DNA of 64,000 nt from Burkholderia ubonensis (GCF_902833085.1 NZ_CADFEB010000005.1:124001-188000); one strand, 5' to 3'. Positions 27,487 to 36,723 are shown, numbered from the stretch's first letter. The notes: a model not told the origin generated them from the sequence alone. Translations and numbers: made by a program.

Positions 27487-27664
27487 GATTGGAACCTCCG
27501 AAAGAGATAGTCGGCAGGAGCAAACACACCCGCAACCGACATTCCCATCCTGACGATCCGCACTTAAGCGAATATTAACGGCGGCCACATGAGCGGGCGG
27601 CGCACGCAGGGAGGCACGCCGCCGTGTATGCCCGCTCCGCCCTAGGGAAAACCCTTATTTGAGA

Positions 27665-27670
27665 TATAAT
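27665..27670 (+). promoter_or_regulatory. TATAAT -10 element
   Basis: A perfect TATAAT lies 25 bp upstream of the small membrane protein gene at 27696. No good -35 is seen at 16-18 bp, so it may be an extended or activator-dependent promoter. Confidence 0.5.
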
Positions 27671-27695
27671 GTCGACCTCGAAGAAAGGTCGAATC

Positions 27696-27908
27696 ATGCC
27701 TGAACGCTTACAAGCCTTTGAAAGAATTGCATTTTCGCTGGTCTGCATGTCCGCGGTCGTGTGTTCCGCATTCCTCGCCTACGCGCAGCATCCTGAAATC
27801 AAGGATGCGCTCCGCCAGGGCGAAGCCCTGATGCGCGAAAGCGCCAAGTACTCGGCGATCTGCTCGCCGAGCAAGGTCGATCCCTGCGCTGAACTGTCCA
27901 CGTATTGA
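27696..27908 (+). CDS. Small membrane protein, unknown function
   Basis: 70 aa: one hydrophobic segment (FERIAFSLVCMSAVVCSAFL) at residues 8-27, then a short soluble tail with two Cys (ICSPSKVDPCAEL). The start at 27696 is preferred because GAAAGG lies about 12 nt upstream; an in-frame Met at 27669 lies at the TATAAT box. Not recognised. Confidence 0.6.
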   Translation: MPERLQAFERIAFSLVCMSAVVCSAFLAYAQHPEIKDALRQGEALMRESAKYSAICSPSKVDPCAELSTY

Positions 27909-28038
27909 ACCGGACGGCGTGATGCCCGCGAGCGGGGTTATCGAACCCGTCGCGCGTTGCATCTGCCGCTTCCCCTGCGGCGCCGTTCCGGGCACCCGAT
28001 CCTCCAGTCCCCGATTCCCCGAGCCGGTGCCGTACCGC

Positions 28039-29013
28039 TCAACCCGCGGTCACGACGTTGCGCGGCGCGCCGTCGACGAACGCGGCGACGTTGTCCACCA
28101 GTTGATCCGCGAGCGCCTGCACGGCTTCGTCGCTCGCCCACGCGACATGCGGGGTGAGGATGAACCCCGGATGCGACAGGATCGCCTGGAACGGATGCGC
28201 GGCCGGCAGCGGCTCCTCGCCGACCACGTCGAAGCCCGCGCCTGAAATCTGCCCCGACTGCAATGCATCGACGAGCGCCGACTCGTCGACGAGCCCGCCG
28301 CGCGCGGTGTTGATCACGAGCGGCCGGCGCGCCATCCGCGCGAACGCGGCCGCGTCGATCAGGTGCCGGGTCGCGGGCGTGAGCGGGCAGTGCAGCGACA
28401 GGATGTCGCTGTCGCGCAGCAGCGTGTCGAGCGGCGCGTAACCCGTTTGCGGATCGGTGTGGCCGCCGTGCGCGGCGAACCGCACGCGCATCCCGAGCGC
28501 ATGCGCGATGCCGGCCACCGCGCGCCCGAGCGCGCCGTCGCCGACGATGCCGAGCGTCGAGCCCGCCAGATCCCGGATCGGAAAATCGAAGAAGCAGAAC
28601 TGGCCGCTGTCGAGCCAGCGGCCCGCGCGCACCGCGTCGCGATACGCGACGAGGCTGCGGCGCAACGCGAAGATCAGCGCGAACGTGTGTTCCGGCACCG
28701 TGCGCACCGCGTAGCCGCGGATGTTGCTCACGACGATGCCGCGCGCCGCGCAGGCGGCGAGGTCGACGTTGTCGGTGCCGGTCGCGGCGATCGCGACGAG
28801 CCGCAGGCGCGTTGCGCCGGCGAGCGCCGCCGCGTCGAGCCGGACCTTGTTGGTGATGACGATATCGGCGTCGCGGATGCGCTCGGCCGTCTCGCTCGCC
28901 GCGGTGCGCTCGAACGCGTGCAGCACGTGCGGAAACGGCAACGGCTTCAGCATCGTGCGCGGCGACAGCGTCGCGCGATCGAGGAAGACGATGTTCACGG
29001 GGGCATGGGTCAT
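28039..29013 (-). CDS. D-2-hydroxyacid dehydrogenase (glycerate dehydrogenase-like)
   Basis: 324-aa NAD(P)H-dependent oxidoreductase. The dinucleotide loop is LGIVGDGALGRAVAGIA; catalytic residues are R in NTARGGLVD, E in GEEPLPAA and H in TPHVAWASDE. Start set at 29013 (MTHAPVNIVFLD). An earlier in-frame Met at 29040 is possible but would add a Thr/Pro-rich stub. Divergent from the CoA transferase gene. Confidence 0.87.
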   Translation of the reverse strand: MTHAPVNIVFLDRATLSPRTMLKPLPFPHVLHAFERTAASETAERIRDADIVITNKVRLDAAALAGATRLRLVAIAATGTDNVDLAACAARGIVVSNIRGYAVRTVPEHTFALIFALRRSLVAYRDAVRAGRWLDSGQFCFFDFPIRDLAGSTLGIVGDGALGRAVAGIAHALGMRVRFAAHGGHTDPQTGYAPLDTLLRDSDILSLHCPLTPATRHLIDAAAFARMARRPLVINTARGGLVDESALVDALQSGQISGAGFDVVGEEPLPAAHPFQAILSHPGFILTPHVAWASDEAVQALADQLVDNVAAFVDGAPRNVVTAG

Positions 29014-29291
29014 GGTCGGGCCTGTCGGTGTCGGTGACATGCGTCCGCAGGAGAGAGGGACGCGGCAAGCGCACGATTGTGCGCACCGCGTCCGCGCGTG
29101 ATTTGATCGTTGCGCGAGTGTGCTTTCCCGCCGGGAAAGCCCGGGCCGTCCGTCCGCCCGGCATGGGGCCGCACTGCGCACCGCCTGCCTTTCCATTCCG
29201 GCAAGGCTGCTTGACCATCGATCGATTTTCGGGCGGAGCGATCCCGGTCATGATCGCCGTCATCGACAACACGACTTCATCGGAGACAGTC

Positions 29292-30482
29292 ATGACGAGA
29301 CCGCTGGACGGCATTCGCGTGCTGGAGCTCGGGCAACTGATCGCCGGGCCGTTCGCGGGCCGGATGCTCGCCGAGTTCGGCGCGGACGTGATCAAGGTGG
29401 AGCCGCCCGGCACCGGCGACCCGCTGCGCAAATGGCGGATGCTGCACGACGGCACGTCGGTCTGGTGGGCCGCGCAATCGCGCAACAAGACGTCGCTGAC
29501 GCTCGACCTGCGCACGCCGGAAGGCCAGGACGTGATCCGCCGGCTCGTCGCCGATGCCGACGTGCTGATCGAGAACTTCCGGCCCGGCACGCTCGAAGGC
29601 TGGGGGCTCGGCTGGGACGCGCTCTCGGCGATCAATCCCGGGCTGATCATGCTGCGCGTGTCGGGCTACGGGCAGACCGGCCCGTATCGCGACCGGCCGG
29701 GCTTCGGCGTGATCGCCGAGGCGATGGGCGGCCTGCGGCACCTGACCGGCGAGCCGGGGCGTACGCCGGTGCGCGTCGGCGTGTCGCTCGGCGATTCGCT
29801 GTCGGGACTGCACGGGCTGATCGGCGTGCTGCTCGCGCTGCGGCATCGCGAGCAGCAGGGCGGCAACGGGCAGGTCGTCGACGTCGCGCTGTACGAGTCC
29901 GTGTTCAACATGATGGAAAGCCTGCTGCCCGAATACGCGGTGTTCGGCGCGGTGCGCGAGGCGGCCGGCAGCAGCCTGCCCGGCGTCGCGCCGACCAATG
30001 CGTACCGGTGCCGCGACGGCCGCTACGCGCTGATCGCGGGCAACGGCGACAGCATCTTCCGGCGGCTGATGGCGCTGGTCGGGCGGCCCGATCTCGGCGA
30101 CGATCCCGCGCTCGCGCACAATGACGGGCGCGTCTCCCAGGTCGAGCGCATCGACGCGGCGATCGGCGCATGGACGGCTCTTCAGGACCGCGACGACGTG
30201 CTGGCCGCGCTGAACGAAGCGCGGATTCCGGCCGGCCGGATCTACGACGTTGCCGACATCGCGGCCGATCCGCATTACCACGCGCGCGGGATGATCGTCG
30301 ACGACACGCTGCCGGACGGTACGCCGGTGCGGGTGCCGGGCATCGTGCCGAAGCTCGGTACGACGCCCGGGCGCATCACGCGCTCGGCACCCACGCTCGG
30401 CGAGGGCACCGACGCGGTGCTCGACTCGCTCGGCATCGATGCGGCGACGCGCGACGACTGGCGCGCGCGCGGCGTGATCTGA
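29292..30482 (+). CDS. CaiB/BaiF-family (class III) CoA transferase
   Basis: 396-aa acyl-CoA:carboxylate CoA transferase. LDGIRVLELGQLIAGPFAGR, LAEFGADVIKVEPPGTGDP and GVSLGDSLSGLHG are family segments. The usual catalytic Asp after PG[FY] appears as Gly (RPGFGVIAEAMGG), which needs checking. GGAGA precedes the ATG. With the downstream HMG-CoA-lyase-like gene it may activate and then cleave a branched dicarboxylic acid. Confidence 0.85.
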   Translation: MTRPLDGIRVLELGQLIAGPFAGRMLAEFGADVIKVEPPGTGDPLRKWRMLHDGTSVWWAAQSRNKTSLTLDLRTPEGQDVIRRLVADADVLIENFRPGTLEGWGLGWDALSAINPGLIMLRVSGYGQTGPYRDRPGFGVIAEAMGGLRHLTGEPGRTPVRVGVSLGDSLSGLHGLIGVLLALRHREQQGGNGQVVDVALYESVFNMMESLLPEYAVFGAVREAAGSSLPGVAPTNAYRCRDGRYALIAGNGDSIFRRLMALVGRPDLGDDPALAHNDGRVSQVERIDAAIGAWTALQDRDDVLAALNEARIPAGRIYDVADIAADPHYHARGMIVDDTLPDGTPVRVPGIVPKLGTTPGRITRSAPTLGEGTDAVLDSLGIDAATRDDWRARGVI

Positions 30483-30506
30483 ATTCTCACGGCTTTCGAG
30501 GACGAC

Positions 30507-31484
30507 ATGACGATGACAGGCAAACGGCACGCCAGGCTCTACATCAACGAAGTCGCGACGCGCGACGGTTTCCAGAACGAGGCGCGCTTCGTCGACACCG
30601 ACGACAAGATCGCGCTCGTCGACGGGCTGAGCGCATGCGGGTACGCGAAGATCGAAGTGACGTCGTTCACGTCGCCGAAGGCGATTCCGGCGCTGCGCGA
30701 CGCGGAAGGCGTGATGCACGGCATCGCGCGCGCGCCGGGCGTCGTCTACACGGCGCTGGTGCCGAACGTGCGCGGCGCCGAGCGCGCGCTGTCGTGCCGC
30801 GTCGACGAAGTGAACCTCGTGATGTCGGTCAGCGAGACCCACAACCGCGCCAACCTGCGGATGACGCGCGAGCAGTCGTTCGCGCAGCTGCGCGACGTGA
30901 TCGATGCGGTGCGCGGCGCGGGCGCGGGCGTGGCGACCAACGTGTCGCTGTCGACCGCGATGGGCTGCCCGATGGAAGGCGACGTGCCGGCCGAAGCGGT
31001 GCTCGCGTGGATGCAGCGCTTCGCGGACCTCGGCGTGCACGGCTTCACGCTGTGCGACACGACCGGCATGGCGTATCCGTCGCAGGTGCGCGCGCTGTGC
31101 GAACGCGCGGCCGAGCGCTTCGGCGCGTTCGAGCTCACGCTGCATTTCCACAACACGCGCGGGATGGCGCTCGCGAACACGCTCGCGGCGCTCGACGCCG
31201 GCATCGTCCGCTTCGACGCGTCGCTCGGCGGCCTCGGCGGCTGCCCGTACGCGCCCGGCGCGACCGGCAACGTGTGCACCGAGGAGCTCGTGCACATGCT
31301 CGAGCTCGACGGCTACGATACGGGGGTCGACCTCGCGGCGGCGCTCGCCGCGGCCGCGCGCCTGCCGGCGTTGCTCGGGCACGACGTGCCGAGCCAGATC
31401 CTGAAAGCCGGGCGCCGTTCGGACCTGCATCCCGCGCCCGCGTCGACCGCGGACGGCATGCCGGCGCAGCGGGCGTGCGCGTGA
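30507..31484 (+). CDS. Hydroxymethylglutaryl-CoA lyase-like enzyme
   Basis: 325-aa DRE-TIM metallolyase. NEVATRDGFQNE at the N-terminus carries the metal/CoA Asp-Arg pair, and the catalytic Cys loop is GLGGCPYAPGATGN near residue 250. It may act on HMG-CoA, citramalyl-CoA or another branched acyl-CoA; the paired CoA transferase leaves this open. An internal Met three codons in is an alternative start. Confidence 0.87.
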   Translation: MTMTGKRHARLYINEVATRDGFQNEARFVDTDDKIALVDGLSACGYAKIEVTSFTSPKAIPALRDAEGVMHGIARAPGVVYTALVPNVRGAERALSCRVDEVNLVMSVSETHNRANLRMTREQSFAQLRDVIDAVRGAGAGVATNVSLSTAMGCPMEGDVPAEAVLAWMQRFADLGVHGFTLCDTTGMAYPSQVRALCERAAERFGAFELTLHFHNTRGMALANTLAALDAGIVRFDASLGGLGGCPYAPGATGNVCTEELVHMLELDGYDTGVDLAAALAAAARLPALLGHDVPSQILKAGRRSDLHPAPASTADGMPAQRACA

Positions 31485-31515
31485 CGCCGTCGATTTTCAT
31501 CACAAGGAGAACCAC

Positions 31516-31899
31516 ATGGCGCTGATCGATCATCTCGACCACCTCGTGCTGACCTGCGTCGATCCCGACGCGACGAAGCGCTTCTATGTCGACGTGCTGC
31601 AGATGCGGCTCGAGACCTTCGGCGCGGGACGCATCGCGTTCCGTTTCGGCAACCAGAAGATCAACCTGCACGTGCGCGGCGCGGAGTTCGAGCCGAAGGC
31701 GCACCTGCCGGCGCCGGGCGCGCTCGACCTGTGCTTCATCGCGTCGGTGCCGCTCGACGACGTGATCGCCCACCTGAAGCGGATGAACTGGCCGATCGTC
31801 GAAGGGCCGGTCGAGCGCACCGGCGCGACGCAGAAGATCCGCTCCGTCTACGTGCGCGATCCCGATTTGAACCTGATCGAGATTTCAGAGCTGATCTGA
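31516..31899 (+). CDS. VOC-superfamily (glyoxalase-like) protein
   Basis: 127-aa metalloprotein with the duplicated beta-alpha-beta-beta-beta fold pattern. Metal ligands are likely H9/H12 in LIDHLDHLVL and E in the C-terminal LIEISELI. It follows the lyase by 31 nt with AAGGAG upstream. Probable epimerase, lyase or dioxygenase role in the same pathway; not specified by sequence. Confidence 0.82.
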   Translation: MALIDHLDHLVLTCVDPDATKRFYVDVLQMRLETFGAGRIAFRFGNQKINLHVRGAEFEPKAHLPAPGALDLCFIASVPLDDVIAHLKRMNWPIVEGPVERTGATQKIRSVYVRDPDLNLIEISELI

Positions 31900-32040
31900 C
31901 GCGCGCCGTCGTCGCGTGTTTCTCTCGCCCGGTCCCGCCGCGACCGGGCTTTCCGCACTTTCGCCGCACGGCCGGTTGACGCACAATCGGTCACGCCGCG
32001 CATCGCGCCGCCCCCATTCCCGGCAAACACGCAACCCGAC

Positions 32041-32937
32041 ATGGTGAATCCGCTTCATTTCGACCTGCAGTCGCTGCGGGTTTTCGTGCTGGTCGCGGAG
32101 CACGGCAGCCTGACGAAGGCGGCCGAGCACGGCCAGCTCACGCTGTCCGCGGTCAGCAAGCGCATCGCGGAGCTCGAGAGCGTGACCGGCAGCGCGCTGT
32201 TCGTCCGGCACGCGCGCGGCGTCGAGCTGACGCCGGCCGGCCGCGCGCTGCTCGACCATGCGGCGAAGGTCATCGACCAGGTGAACCGGATGGCGCACGA
32301 GATGAGCGATTACGTCGCGGGCGTGCGCGGCCATATCCGCGTGTGGGCGAACACGTCCGCGATCGTCCAGTTCCTGCCGGTCGATCTTGCCGGTTTTCTC
32401 ACGTCGAACCCCGGCATCAAGGTCAGCCTCGAGGAGCGCCTGAGCCACGAGATCGTCGACGCGCTTTCATCGGACAAGGCCGATCTCGGCGTGTTCGCCG
32501 ACAACGTGCCCGCGCCGGGCATCGAGCGCCGGCTGTACCGGCGCGACGAGCTCGTGCTGCTGGTGCCGCGCGGCCATCGTTTCGCGGAGCGCGGGACGGT
32601 TCGCTTTGCGGACACGCTGGACGAGGATTACGTCGGGCTCAGCGACGGCAGCTCGCTGCTCGCGCGCATGACCGACGCGGCGTTCGCGGCCGAGCGCTCG
32701 CTCAAGCTGCGGATCCAGGTGTCGAATTTCGACGGCGTCAGCCGGATGATCGAGGCCGGGCTCGGGATCGGCATCCTGCCGCGCGACGCGGTGACGACCG
32801 AGCGCGCGGGGGCGAGGCTGTGCGTGGTGAAGCTCGATGACGCGTGGGCGACGCGCACGCTGTGGGTCGGCGTGAAGGCGGGCAGCGTGCTGACGACGGA
32901 TATCGCGAAGCTGTTCGACTTCATGTCGGCGCGCTGA
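32041..32937 (+). CDS. LysR-family transcriptional regulator
   Basis: 298 aa. N-terminal winged helix LQSLRVFVLVAEHGSLTKAAEHGQLTLSAVSKRI, followed by a LysR substrate domain (from about residue 93). It is the likely regulator of the CoA-transferase operon just upstream. Nucleotides 32224-32313 (codons 62-91) occur again almost unchanged at 35561-35650. Confidence 0.9.
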   Translation: MVNPLHFDLQSLRVFVLVAEHGSLTKAAEHGQLTLSAVSKRIAELESVTGSALFVRHARGVELTPAGRALLDHAAKVIDQVNRMAHEMSDYVAGVRGHIRVWANTSAIVQFLPVDLAGFLTSNPGIKVSLEERLSHEIVDALSSDKADLGVFADNVPAPGIERRLYRRDELVLLVPRGHRFAERGTVRFADTLDEDYVGLSDGSSLLARMTDAAFAAERSLKLRIQVSNFDGVSRMIEAGLGIGILPRDAVTTERAGARLCVVKLDDAWATRTLWVGVKAGSVLTTDIAKLFDFMSAR

Positions 32938-32971
32938 CAGGGCGGCGACCGAAGGCCGTCGCCCCTTGTGC

Positions 32972-34666
32972 TTACTGCAGCCCCGAGATCTTGCGGGTGA
33001 ATTCGGCCGTCACGTTGTGACCCGTTGCGATGCCGAACACCGGGTACACGGTCGTCGGCCCGCTCGCGGTCAGGCCCATGTAATCGCCGAGGAAATGGCC
33101 ACGCGCCACGGGGGCGTCGAGTATGTTGAACGAGGCCGTGGTCAGTCGCTGCTCGTTGCCCCAGTTGGCAGCATTCGTGCATGCGGTCGCGGTCGAGCAG
33201 AAGAGCGCGAAATAGTCGGTGCCCTCGAAGCCGACCGGCGTATTGGTGTCGTTACGAAAGTCGTAGTAGGTCACCACGACCGTCTTGCCGTCGCCCGACG
33301 CCACCACGGCAGGAATGAAAGCCTGCTGCCGGCACCGGTTCACGGCGTTCGCCGGCGTCTTGTTGATCATCACCGGCGTCGACCAGGTCGCCCCGCCGTC
33401 ATCCGACTCGCTGAAAGCGATCCCGTCGACCGGGATCGAGCCGGTGGGCGTGGTGCAGTCGGCGGTCGAAAAGCGATCGTCCTGCCACGCGAGATAGATT
33501 GCTCCCGTCGCCGGGTTCACTGCGACGCTGTAGAGAATGGAGGCATCGCGTATCGGCTGGCCGGAGTCCGGCGTGACCACGCCGACCACCCGAATATCGG
33601 TGGCGAACGCCGCCCCCGTCCAGTTCCCGCCCTTGTCCGTCGACTTGATATAGCCGATGTTGAGCACCTGCGGCGTGACGTTGATCGCCGTGAAGAAATC
33701 GAGCAGGGTTCCATCGGGCAATGCCCGGACGATGTTGTCGATCGTCTGCTTGTTCGTCCCCGGCTGGTAGATCGGCGCGGCCGTGCTCCAGGTCACGCCG
33801 TTGTCGGTGGATCGCGAGAAGAAGGTCGGGCCGGTGAAGTTGAACTTGAAGGCCGGAGCGCCGCCCTTGCACGGCGGACTCGTGAACGGCTCGCATACCG
33901 ACGATGCGCCCGCCGTGGAATTGAGCAATTGGCGCGCGATCGCGACGCCATCGTTGCCCGCGAGCAGCTGTGCAGCGTCTTTGCTCGGCGGGAAAACGCT
34001 CAGCTGATCCCACACCGCGTAGACGTAGCCGTTCGCGGTCGGATCGGCGGTGAGCGAGTTCTTGTCGTTCAGCACGTGGGACGAGGTGTTGTGGATCAAC
34101 TCGACGGGAGCCTGCCACGTTGCGCCGTGATCGACGGAGCGGCTGACCAGCATCCCGCTGTTTCGTGCGCCGAATGGCGACGTCGGCTGCATGGGGTCCA
34201 GCACCAGCGAGAAGAAGAAGGCTGTTCCGTCCTGCGCGAAGTCGACCCAGGGATCGGACGCGCGACGGAAGTTGCCGCCGGTGCACTCGGTCACGCCGGT
34301 CGGGATCGAATTGGCCCAGCTGCTGCCCGCATCGCCGGAGACGACGCCGACGAGGCCGCGTGAGCCGCCGTCGCTCCAGCGGTCCTGCTGGTGGCCGACG
34401 AGCAGGCGGGACGCATTGGTCGGGTCGGCCGCCACCCACGGCTCGATCGACGTCGCCGGATAAAGGACGCTCCCGAACGCGGCTTCCTGCGCATGCACCT
34501 GGTCGGCGGTGCATCCGCTGAATGGATCGCCCGCGGCCACCTGGACGAGTGGGCCGAGCACTTGCGCCTGCACGCCCGGGCCGAGCGTGGATGCGAGCGC
34601 GATGACGCCGCCGGCCGCGAGACTCTGGGAAACGGAGCGGGACAGGCGTCTGCAAATGGAATTCAT
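32972..34666 (-). CDS. Secreted Asp-box (BNR/sialidase-like) protein
   Basis: 564-aa exported beta-propeller candidate. A signal peptide of about 33 residues ends near LGPGVQA. Five Asp-box motifs are visible: SGDAGSSW, SVDHGATW, STDNGVTW, STDKGGNW and SDDGGATW. The sialidase arginine triad and catalytic residues cannot be located, so true sialidase activity is unlikely. GGAGG precedes the ATG. Composition suggests a well-adapted gene but its context (flanked by 90-bp direct repeats) points to rearrangement. Confidence 0.8.
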   Translation of the reverse strand: MNSICRRLSRSVSQSLAAGGVIALASTLGPGVQAQVLGPLVQVAAGDPFSGCTADQVHAQEAAFGSVLYPATSIEPWVAADPTNASRLLVGHQQDRWSDGGSRGLVGVVSGDAGSSWANSIPTGVTECTGGNFRRASDPWVDFAQDGTAFFFSLVLDPMQPTSPFGARNSGMLVSRSVDHGATWQAPVELIHNTSSHVLNDKNSLTADPTANGYVYAVWDQLSVFPPSKDAAQLLAGNDGVAIARQLLNSTAGASSVCEPFTSPPCKGGAPAFKFNFTGPTFFSRSTDNGVTWSTAAPIYQPGTNKQTIDNIVRALPDGTLLDFFTAINVTPQVLNIGYIKSTDKGGNWTGAAFATDIRVVGVVTPDSGQPIRDASILYSVAVNPATGAIYLAWQDDRFSTADCTTPTGSIPVDGIAFSESDDGGATWSTPVMINKTPANAVNRCRQQAFIPAVVASGDGKTVVVTYYDFRNDTNTPVGFEGTDYFALFCSTATACTNAANWGNEQRLTTASFNILDAPVARGHFLGDYMGLTASGPTTVYPVFGIATGHNVTAEFTRKISGLQ

Positions 34667-34885
34667 CTTGTACCTCCGATAAGCCGTACAACGCCTTTGC
34701 ACAGCCGGCCGTACAGGGCCGGCATCCTGACTCTCGCACGCGAAATCCATCCAGGTGCGAAAGCGACTTCCCCCCGACAAAACCAATGCTTGCGGTGCAA
34801 ATATGTCCGATGGCAGGGTTCGCCGCTTCAGAGTCAGCGGCAACGACATTCAGTCGCAAACGCATCTCACGCGTCGAGCGCGTGA

Positions 34886-35239
34886 TCAGTCGCGTTTGAT
34901 ACGTGCCATGTGGCGGGAGATGTCCCTGACAACCGTCAACCTCGGAGCCGGCCGGGCGATCGGGCGCGAAACCGCTGCTTCAGGATTCGAGACCAATTCC
35001 AGATGGAACGTGGTGAGTGTCATGTGCAGCGGCACTTCACCGAGCGCAGCGGCGATGTCGGCCGTGCGCAGCAGGCCGGATTCGACGATGTCGACGTTCA
35101 TCGACTCGATCCCCGTGTTGAGATCGACATCGATCCGCACGCGGCGAACTTTCGCGCCGCGATTTGCCAGGCAGCGCCATATCGACACCGCCTGAAGCTT
35201 GCCCGAGGCAGCCAGGATCGAGAGCCTTTGTACGACCAT
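34886..35239 (-). CDS. Hypothetical protein
   Basis: 117 aa. The core VRRVRIDVDLNTGIESMNVDIVESGLLRTADIAAAL alternates beta and alpha segments, reminiscent of a small ACT-like alpha/beta fold, then a basic tail. I do not recognise a family. Start at 35239 (MVVQRLSIL) is preferred to a longer frame. Unknown function. Confidence 0.55.
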   Translation of the reverse strand: MVVQRLSILAASGKLQAVSIWRCLANRGAKVRRVRIDVDLNTGIESMNVDIVESGLLRTADIAAALGEVPLHMTLTTFHLELVSNPEAAVSRPIARPAPRLTVVRDISRHMARIKRD

Positions 35240-35560
35240 TTTGATTACCTGTCGTCGTGTCCGCCTTGGCCAAGAGAAGACAGTACCAAGCATATGTCGG
35301 AAAGGTGGAAACGTACATGCGCGAGCGTGTTCGTATGTTCAGCTTTGCGAACAGGAACGGTGCTTGCAGGGAGCTGTGATATCGCCGAACCCTTCGCTTT
35401 CGAGAGAAGTTGACAGCGCATCGAATGGCAGGTCGATATCGGGCGAGTCGGCAGTGTCGCGATGGATTGCGTCAGACGATTCGGCGGACAGCATGCCGGC
35501 GCGTTCATATAAGAACCGGAAAAAGCGGAGCGCTCGCGCGGCGCGTACCGCTGCGCCGCC

Positions 35561-35650
35561 GAGTTGACGCCGGCCGGCCGTGCGCTGCTCGACCATGCGG
35601 CGAAGGTCATCGACCAGGTGAACCGGATGGCGCACGAGATGAGCGATTAC
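35561..35650 (+). pseudogene. 90-bp fragment of the LysR gene (direct repeat)
   Basis: Aligns with 32224-32313 of the upstream lysR gene at 88 of 90 identical positions and encodes the same residues (ELTPAGRALLDHAAKVIDQV...HEMSDY), then meets a stop after one codon. Sequence on both sides is unrelated. It is a truncated duplicate, probably left by recombination. The two copies flank a 3.3-kb segment carrying the rest of lysR, the Asp-box protein and the 117-aa ORF. Confidence 0.9.
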
Positions 35651-35731
35651 AGGTAGGGCGCTCAGCCAGACAGGGCCGCATCGCTTCGTCAGCAAAACTG
35701 ACCGCCTGGTGAAACAGTTACAAGATAACTA

Positions 35732-35760
35732 TTGACGCTGGTGCTACCCAGCGGTTAGTG
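35732..35760 (+). promoter_or_regulatory. Likely promoter of the cold-shock gene
   Basis: TTGACG at 35732-35737, 17-bp spacer, TTAGTG at 35755-35760. It implies a 5' leader of about 135 nt, normal for cold-shock mRNAs. The -10 match is weak. Confidence 0.45.
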
Positions 35761-35853
35761 TGTCGTTCGAAGTTCAAGAAGTTCGATTGCTGTTCATCAA
35801 TTGCTCGCTCCTTAGCGGTATTCGTTGTCCTCTCCCTCCTTGACGCTTCACGC

Positions 35854-35868
35854 GCTCTTTAACAGAGC
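35854..35868 (+). promoter_or_regulatory. boxA-like sequence with hairpin in the csp leader
   Basis: GCTCTTTAACA at 35854-35864 equals the core of the ribosomal boxA antitermination element. It also forms a small stem GCTCT-TTAAC-AGAGC. It lies 37 nt before the csp start. Confidence 0.45.
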
Positions 35869-35900
35869 AGATCTTCGTATTTTTTCCTCAAGGATTCTTC

Positions 35901-36104
35901 ATGGATACCGGTACCGTTAAGTGGTTCAACGACAGCAAGGGCTTTGGCTTCATCACCCCGGATAAGGGCGGCGACGACCTGTTCGCTCACTTCTCCGAAA
36001 TCAGAGCCGACGGCTTCAAGACGCTGGCTGAAAATCAGAAGGTGAGCTTCGAAACGAAGCAAGGCCCGAAGGGTCTGCAAGCGGCTAACATCAAGCCGCT
36101 GTAA
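35901..36104 (+). CDS. Cold-shock protein, CspA family
   Basis: 67-aa single cold-shock domain (OB fold) that binds single-stranded RNA/DNA. RNP1 KGFGFITP and RNP2-like DLFAHFSEI are intact. AAGGA lies upstream. A 135-nt leader with a boxA-like element precedes it. A G/C hairpin at 36115-36142 follows the stop. Confidence 0.95.
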   Translation: MDTGTVKWFNDSKGFGFITPDKGGDDLFAHFSEIRADGFKTLAENQKVSFETKQGPKGLQAANIKPL

Positions 36105-36114
36105 AGTTTGAAGG

Positions 36115-36142
36115 ACCCGGCCTCCCGCGACGGACGCCGGGT
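36115..36142 (+). terminator. Possible terminator of the csp gene
   Basis: Stem ACCCGGC (36115-36121) with GCCGGGT (36136-36142), 14-nt loop, 10 nt after the csp stop. No T-run follows, so it may act as a 3' stabiliser or a weak/Rho-dependent terminator. Confidence 0.4.
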
Positions 36143-36384
36143 TGCAGCGACACCCTCGCGGAGCCTTGTCTCCCAAAGCTGGCGCGATCGCTCTTAGCTG
36201 CATCGGTTTTTTCAGCAGCTGGCCAAGCGCCACACGCCTCGTTTCGCTTCATTCCCCCCCCCTGGCTGCAACGCCCTTTTTTCGCTTTCCGACTGCTTCA
36301 GATTCGGCTCGCAATGGCTTTGAATCGGCGCACCCGTGCACATTTCGCACGGCACGCGCGCACTCGAACATCATTAAAATTAAA

Positions 36385-36609
36385 ATGCAGAACAAACAAA
36401 TTCAACAGTACAACGGCTATGCCGTCCAACCCTCGGCGCATCGTTTGCCCGACGGTAGTTTTTCATCCAACCTGCTGCTCGAACGCACCGATAGCGCGTG
36501 CGCCGAAGGCAGCTACCAGTTTTATTCGCTCGATTACTTCACGAGTGAAAAACAGGCGCTGCAGCACGCGACGCGCTGGGCACGCAACTGGGTCGACACG
36601 CGCGGTTAA
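36385..36609 (+). CDS. Small conserved hypothetical protein
   Basis: 74 aa: YNGYAVQPSAHRLPDGSFSS, LLLERTD and YFTSEKQALQHATRWARNWV. The latter ends like a small stress-associated family often found beside cold-shock genes in Burkholderia; a domain number cannot be given with confidence. The ATG at 36385 follows an AT-rich stretch (CATTAAAATTAAA), which may hold the promoter. No clear Shine-Dalgarno. Confidence 0.65.
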   Translation: MQNKQIQQYNGYAVQPSAHRLPDGSFSSNLLLERTDSACAEGSYQFYSLDYFTSEKQALQHATRWARNWVDTRG

Positions 36610-36723
36610 AGGCGACGCCCCGGTTCGAGACAGCCAATGCATTTCTCAGTACGTGAAATTCCTGGCACCTCCCGCTCGCGACGCGCACCGCCGTACGGCC
36701 CAGCGCCCCCGATCCACATCGAA

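Larger units (their letters stand above)
35240..35900. other. 661-bp non-coding gap
   Basis: Contains the LysR fragment (35561-35650), a promoter-like pair (35732/35755) and the boxA-like leader (35854) of the cold-shock gene. The 35240-35560 part shows nothing convincing; a 122-aa ORF there lacks family features. Confidence 0.6.
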
